Assembly: GCA_002371345.1 (NCBI GenBank)
Contig: DFHY01000052.1
Location: forward strand, 25,644 to 43,677
Length of the DNA: 18,034 bases
Origin: Lachnospiraceae bacterium UBA3711
GTDB lineage: Bacteria; Bacillota; Clostridia; Lachnospirales; Lachnospiraceae
Direction of reading: 5' to 3'
Numbering within the stretch: position 1 is the stretch's first letter; every line of letters begins with the position of its first letter. Under the pieces are notes generated by a model. The model saw only the letters and a list, made by a program, of their open reading frames with translations. It was not told the DNA's origin and ran no database searches. A program made the position numbers and the translations under genes. This document shows positions 14,801 to 18,034 of this stretch, in pieces.

Positions 14801-15275
14801 CGCTGCCGTCCGCAGTATCGCCGCTCTCCCGGGTCCCGGCGCCAAGATCAAAGTCCTCTTCTCTGGCGAATCCGCTCTTAAGCTCCGGCTTCTCATAGTT
14901 CCAGCTCAGCTCGAGGTCATCGATATCCTCTCCTGCCTCATCCGTATTCTGCCCCGTAAGATTGCCCGACAGAATATCCTCATCAAGATCCGATGCGAAT
15001 CCGGCCTTCGCCTGTCGTTTGGCCTCCTCGACTGCCTCAAGGGCAGCCTGCTCAGCTTCAAGGCGTCTGGCTTCTTCCTCAGCCTCGGCCTTAGCCCTCT
15101 CCTCGGCAAGTCTTTTCTCTTCTCTGGCCTTTTCTTTTTCCCTGACCCTTCTGCGGCGCTCGGCCTCTGCAGGCGTATCCATGTGAATCTTTACAACCTT
15201 GCTGCGCACAGCTGAACTCTCATCCGAGGACTCCTTGAGTTCCTGGAGTAGTTTTCTGATCTCTTCGTTGTCCAT
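11802..15275 (-). CDS. CapA-family (poly-gamma-glutamate capsule-type) membrane protein with giant charged cytoplasmic region
   Basis: 1157 residues; CapA/PgsA-type proteins usually have about 350-450. The order is as follows. Residues 1-560 have no signal peptide and are extremely charged, with an Arg/Glu/Ala coiled coil at about 36-95 and long Asp/Ser/Glu and Lys/Arg-rich disordered stretches. A single transmembrane helix lies at 564-586 (LLIIAAVAIAAAAAVAIGVVF), placing the rest outside. Extracellular Ig-like regions follow at about 665-760 (AEDTESGLDAIYV ... YYACDQAGNK) and a Big_2-like domain at about 760-840. The CapA domain runs from about 845 to the end, with all landmark motifs: GDCTLG (D851), NFEGTLT, NLANNHSKDYG, FHWGAE, GSHAHVLQ and YGLGNF. 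CapA domains are calcineurin-like phosphoesterase relatives acting in capsule or polyglutamate assembly. No capBCD partners are nearby, so the role here is open. The start has AAGGA 7 bases before ATG, overlapping the purL stop 11 bp upstream. Confidence 0.9.
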   Translation of the reverse strand: MDNEEIRKLLQELKESSDESSAVRSKVVKIHMDTPAEAERRRRVREKEKAREEKRLAEERAKAEAEEEARRLEAEQAALEAVEEAKRQAKAGFASDLDEDILSGNLTGQNTDEAGEDIDDLELSWNYEKPELKSGFAREEDFDLGAGTRESGDTADGSDSSDGDSEDASKKGSASRTGRTSGRGRDLGVQTGSDTDPDDGFDSDKADFISGDDEDTERDSVTGLPGLFGALTDRVVSFAGGIRRSVKDDLSKKLGSKEEDEAAGEDEDFDSAGDQDEVITGKEDQEASSEKDELRKASGSLREGLEEIAHFDDSDEPDYDKPRESGQEKKPQREYGPDEEWKRRMEEAPNKRSRFSRIRRERSELRESQRPKKEDRPRHKWSLPKKKGSDQAGTPASEAGENGNTDAGEPGSGTGEESRDGILNKTAEPVYDDTKAISAADDEGSADAPAGERTVSSPGAGETGAEDTPIAAAASAERPSAEDSSAAPVARSIEVIDLNESQNNKEAEVIPLVGDTGALPDPSQLKKAAREKSDVKQRSFSLKNIRGGKKTHSFSEFFARNRKLLIIAAVAIAAAAAVAIGVVFMVRQAGNTRHAVIEADDGLTIRVLEQPEEYTDHGDIKIRAKAPETIQSITVNSENVVIEQGRSVDFTYHASTGTLDIMAVSTDKVRSAKVILAYVDSQPPAVTIREEGGKIALSAEDTESGLDAIYVGTYDGLTQIPQYQKYSEPLDADPDKEITYYACDQAGNKTAPVTVALTPAESIAFSRDYYGMYPGSTQQVSLVTTPANAFVNNLVLEAEDPKIVQIEGGTTLRGMAEGDTKITATADGIPGVMASVSVSSQRKVKISAVGDCTLGTDENFSQNTSFNAFEALYGDSYFFEKVKGILSSDDSTFANFEGTLTTSDAREAKQFAFKGDPSYTQILLDGSIDTVNLANNHSKDYGIQSQTDTEHALEEAGIEWCLGDHIAYRDLNGVRTAYIGIYALENGLETLPQVKSTIAEAKENGADLIIVEFHWGAELVEQIDEYQKELAHTAVDEGANLVLGSHAHVLQAIEKYNGAYIVYGLGNFCFGGSSNPTSYDTMIWQQTFTFTADGLEADDNIAIIPCQVSGDLSSNNYQPVPVSGDAAAAIMQKIDSLSAEFGQSYSAYMVDGTLWSE

Positions 15276-15286
15276 GTCTCAATCCT

Positions 15287-18034
15287 TCAGGAGAAATACT
15301 TCACACCACTCTCGAATACCTTCATGTCCTGCTCGCCGGTGATGTTGATCGCGACTCCTCTGCCGCGCCTCTCAATATGCGCCATCTTCCCAAAGACTCT
15401 TCCGTCCGGGCTCGTGATTCCCTCAATGCACGCGTATGAGCCGTTGATATTCCACTCCGGGTCACCCGACACATTGCCGTCCGGATCACAATACACCGTA
15501 GCCACCTGGCCATTTGCAAACAGGCGGTCAATCCACTCTCTGCCGGCGACGAACCTGCCCTCTCCGTGAGACGCCGGGCTTACGTATACGCCGCCCGACT
15601 TCGCACCTGCAAGCCACGGGCTCTTCGTGGACATAACCTTAGTCGAGACCATGTGTGAGATGTGCCTGTGCAGCGTGTTGAATGTCAGGGTCGGACTTCC
15701 ATCACCCTGAGGAGCGATCCTGCCCTCAGGTACAAGTCCCAGCTTTATCAGAGCCTGGAAGCCGTTGCATATTCCGAGTATCAGACCGTCGCGCTCGTCC
15801 AGCAGGCGGTGAACCGCCTCCTGTATGCGCTCATTTCTAAATGCGGCCGCGAAGAACTTCGCTGATCCGTCAGGCTCGTCGCCTGCCGAGAATCCGCCGG
15901 GGAACATGATTATCTGCGACTGGTTGATCGCCTCCGCGTATGAAACGGCGCTCGAGCGTATATCTTCAGCACTGAGATTCCGGAACACCCTCACATCCGT
16001 CACGGCACCCGCTCTGTCAAATGCTCTGGCGCTGTCAAACTCGCAGTTTGTTCCCGGAAATACCGGAATGAACACGCGCGGCTTCGCGAAACCGTGGGAG
16101 TTGACATATACCCTTGAGAATATCTCAGGGTTGTAAGGCTCTGCCCCCTCCGGAAGGTTCCCGCGCCCGGAGGCTTCCTCCGCCGGACAGGTCCGGAAGG
16201 TCTTCTCGAGCGTCCGGCTCCATACCTGCTCCGCCTCATCCAGCGGAAGCTTCATGCTGCGGTATTCTACCGCACCTGTATCCTCCACAACGCCGACGAC
16301 CGTGTACTGTGTTCTGAGGTTCCCGACCTCAGAGTCTTTAACCTCACACAGGATCGATCCGAAGAGCGGATCAAACAGATCCTCCGGGGCCACATTGTGC
16401 TCAATGCGCGCTCCGAGACGGTTCCCGAACGCCATCTGGCACACGGCCCACGCAAGGCCGTTCGCGTCAAGGGCGTAAGCGCTCAGTATTCTTCCGCGGC
16501 ATATGTCCTCATGAAGATTCTTATACTGCCTCATCGCCTGCTCATAATCGGGAAGGTCTGAAGCGTCTCTCGAAACGCTTACAAGAACCAGCTTGCTGCC
16601 AGGCTTCTTCAGCTCCGGACTTATTATGTTCCGAAGGCTGCCCACGCATACCGCAAATGATACGAGCGTCGGCGGAACATCTATACCGTCAAAGGATCCG
16701 CTCATCGAGTCCTTCCCTCCGATAGATGGAAGTCTGAGAGCCTTCTGAGCCCTGTACGCGCCGAGCAGGGCGCTGAGAGGCTGGCTCCATCTCTCCGGGT
16801 CCTCAGTCATTCTCCCGAAATACTCCTGGAATGTGAAGCGTATCTTTGAGCAGTCCCCTCCTGACGCCGCGATCTTCGCCACCGACTCCACAACCGCCCA
16901 GGACGCTCCGTGGAACGGGCTCCATGATGACAGATATGGATCAAAGCCGTACGACATGAGTGTGACCGTATCGCACTCGCCGCTCTCCACCGGAAGCTTG
17001 GCGGCCATTACCTGCGTCTGTGTCCTCTGGTACTTTCCGCCGTACGGCATCAGCACGCTGGAGGCTCCGATGGATGAATCAAACATCTCCACGAGGCCGC
17101 GCTGAGAGCACCCGTTGAGTCCTGACAGCTTCTCTGTGAGAAAATCCCTGACCTTATTCTCGTCAAGCGGCATCTTCCTGAAGAAGCTCTCTCCCTCAGG
17201 CATCACCACTCTCGCGTCCGTCTCCTGGCGCGCCCCGTTTGACGACAGAAATGCTCTGCTGATGTCAACGATCGTCTCTCCGCGCCATGTCATGACAAGG
17301 CGCGGTTCTTCGGTAACGACAGCGGTCTCGACCGCTTCCAGATTCTCCTCAGCCGCGTATCTGAGGAATCTGTCTACATCTTCCCTCGCTACAACGACCG
17401 CCATCCTCTCCTGTGATTCGGATATGGCAAGCTCGGTGCCGTCAAGTCCCGCGTACTTCTTCGGGACCTTGTCGAGATCTATCCTGAGTCCGTCCGCAAG
17501 TTCTCCTATCGCGACCGACACGCCGCCTGCGCCGAAGTCATTGCACTTGCGTATGAGCCTCGAGACCTCTTTTCTGCGGAACATACGCTGGATCTTACGC
17601 TCCGTCGGAGCATTTCCCTTCTGGACTTCAGCGCCGCAGGTCTCGATTGACGCGGTAGTATGGGCCTTCGATGAGCCTGTCGCCCCGCCGATGCCGTCCC
17701 TTCCGGTCCTGCCGCCGAGCAGTATGATAACATCGCCCGGTCTTGACGTCTCACGTATGACGTTCTCTCTGGGAGCCGCCGCGATAACAGCGCCGATCTC
17801 CATTCTCTTGGCCGCATATGCCGGGTGGTAGATCTCCCTGACATATCCTGTCGCAAGTCCCACCTGATTTCCGTATGAGCTGTAGCCCCTGGCCGCCTCG
17901 CGAACCAGCTTCTTCTGAGGAAGCTTTCCCTTCATGGTCTGGTCCATGGAAGCTCTCGGATCAGCCGCACCGGTCACGCGCATAGCCTGATATACATAGG
18001 TTCTTCCTGACAGAGGATCACGGATGGCTCCGCC
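15287..18034 (-). CDS. purL: Phosphoribosylformylglycinamidine synthase, fused PurL/PurQ type, 5' end outside window
   Basis: Fourth step of purine synthesis: FGAR plus glutamine plus ATP to FGAM. 915 codons are visible and the frame runs open through the window edge (GGAIRDPLSGRTYVYQA precedes the first ATG at 17983), so that ATG is internal. The family is about 1200-1260 residues; the missing part holds the N-terminal PurS-like region and the first ATP-binding motif. Visible are the first AIR-synthase-like half, from VILLGGRTGRDGIGGATGSS on, the second half with IGGKDSMSGSF, and the C-terminal glutamine amidotransferase. That last domain has FIPVFPGTNCEFD, MFPGGFSAGDEPDG and the nucleophile Cys in GICNGFQ (codon 15767-15769). 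The catalytic His is probably the one in SHGEGRF, with the Glu in HIER. A single-chain enzyme with fused PurQ of this form is usual in Clostridia and streptococci. Its stop lies 11 bases before the CapA-family gene, indicating a shared transcript. Confidence 0.97.
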   Translation of the reverse strand, partial: GGAIRDPLSGRTYVYQAMRVTGAADPRASMDQTMKGKLPQKKLVREAARGYSSYGNQVGLATGYVREIYHPAYAAKRMEIGAVIAAAPRENVIRETSRPGDVIILLGGRTGRDGIGGATGSSKAHTTASIETCGAEVQKGNAPTERKIQRMFRRKEVSRLIRKCNDFGAGGVSVAIGELADGLRIDLDKVPKKYAGLDGTELAISESQERMAVVVAREDVDRFLRYAAEENLEAVETAVVTEEPRLVMTWRGETIVDISRAFLSSNGARQETDARVVMPEGESFFRKMPLDENKVRDFLTEKLSGLNGCSQRGLVEMFDSSIGASSVLMPYGGKYQRTQTQVMAAKLPVESGECDTVTLMSYGFDPYLSSWSPFHGASWAVVESVAKIAASGGDCSKIRFTFQEYFGRMTEDPERWSQPLSALLGAYRAQKALRLPSIGGKDSMSGSFDGIDVPPTLVSFAVCVGSLRNIISPELKKPGSKLVLVSVSRDASDLPDYEQAMRQYKNLHEDICRGRILSAYALDANGLAWAVCQMAFGNRLGARIEHNVAPEDLFDPLFGSILCEVKDSEVGNLRTQYTVVGVVEDTGAVEYRSMKLPLDEAEQVWSRTLEKTFRTCPAEEASGRGNLPEGAEPYNPEIFSRVYVNSHGFAKPRVFIPVFPGTNCEFDSARAFDRAGAVTDVRVFRNLSAEDIRSSAVSYAEAINQSQIIMFPGGFSAGDEPDGSAKFFAAAFRNERIQEAVHRLLDERDGLILGICNGFQALIKLGLVPEGRIAPQGDGSPTLTFNTLHRHISHMVSTKVMSTKSPWLAGAKSGGVYVSPASHGEGRFVAGREWIDRLFANGQVATVYCDPDGNVSGDPEWNINGSYACIEGITSPDGRVFGKMAHIERRGRGVAINITGEQDMKVFESGVKYFS

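Noticed and set aside
17115..17831. 238-codon plus-strand frame opposite purL
   Set aside because: Antisense shadow of a clearly conserved purL; no family signature.

Overview
The window looks like a chromosomal segment of an anaerobic, moderately GC-rich Clostridia bacterium, most likely Lachnospiraceae-like. The signs are a two-iron desulfoferrodoxin (superoxide reductase), a fused single-chain PurL/PurQ of the clostridial type, a PD-(D/E)XK 'recombination-promoting nuclease' tail of the kind common in this group, strong AGGAGG ribosome binding sites, and Gram-positive secretion and lipoprotein signals. This placement is an inference from gene content, not from a marker gene.

Layout from left to right. 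(1) 39-1686: desulfoferrodoxin and a nucleoside hydrolase, both on the minus strand. (2) 1886-6355: a disturbed region. It holds an intact esterase and an intact DUF1349 protein, surrounded by broken genes: a chimeric ORF joining half of an adenylation domain to the tail of a PD-(D/E)XK nuclease; a possible regulator C-terminus; a NifX-like protein that has lost its middle; the first 96 codons of a sirtuin; and a fragment of IS21-family IstA followed by what looks like the right end of that element. (3) 6499-7527: an intact threonine-aldolase-like PLP enzyme, alone on the plus strand, with a plausible promoter and a very strong hairpin behind it. (4) 7843-15275: a minus-strand run of envelope genes. 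They are a large secreted protein of unknown function, a lipoprotein with a 36-bp tandem-repeat linker and an acidic tail, a RAYT-like (Y1/IS200-like) protein whose HUH motif is gone, and a very large CapA-family membrane protein with a ~560-residue charged cytoplasmic region. (5) 15287-18034: phosphoribosylformylglycinamidine synthase (purL), whose 5' end lies outside the window and which is closely coupled to the CapA gene.

How the genes fit together: purL and the capA-like gene are 11 bp apart and probably one transcript. The sirtuin fragment, the 5196 ORF, the NifX-like remnant and the DUF1349 gene are also tightly spaced and look like a former operon whose first members have decayed. I see no CRISPR array, tRNA, rRNA or recognisable riboswitch. 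The best candidates for something undescribed are the adenylation/nuclease chimera, the HUH-less RAYT-like protein, and the CapA protein with its giant cytoplasmic arm.
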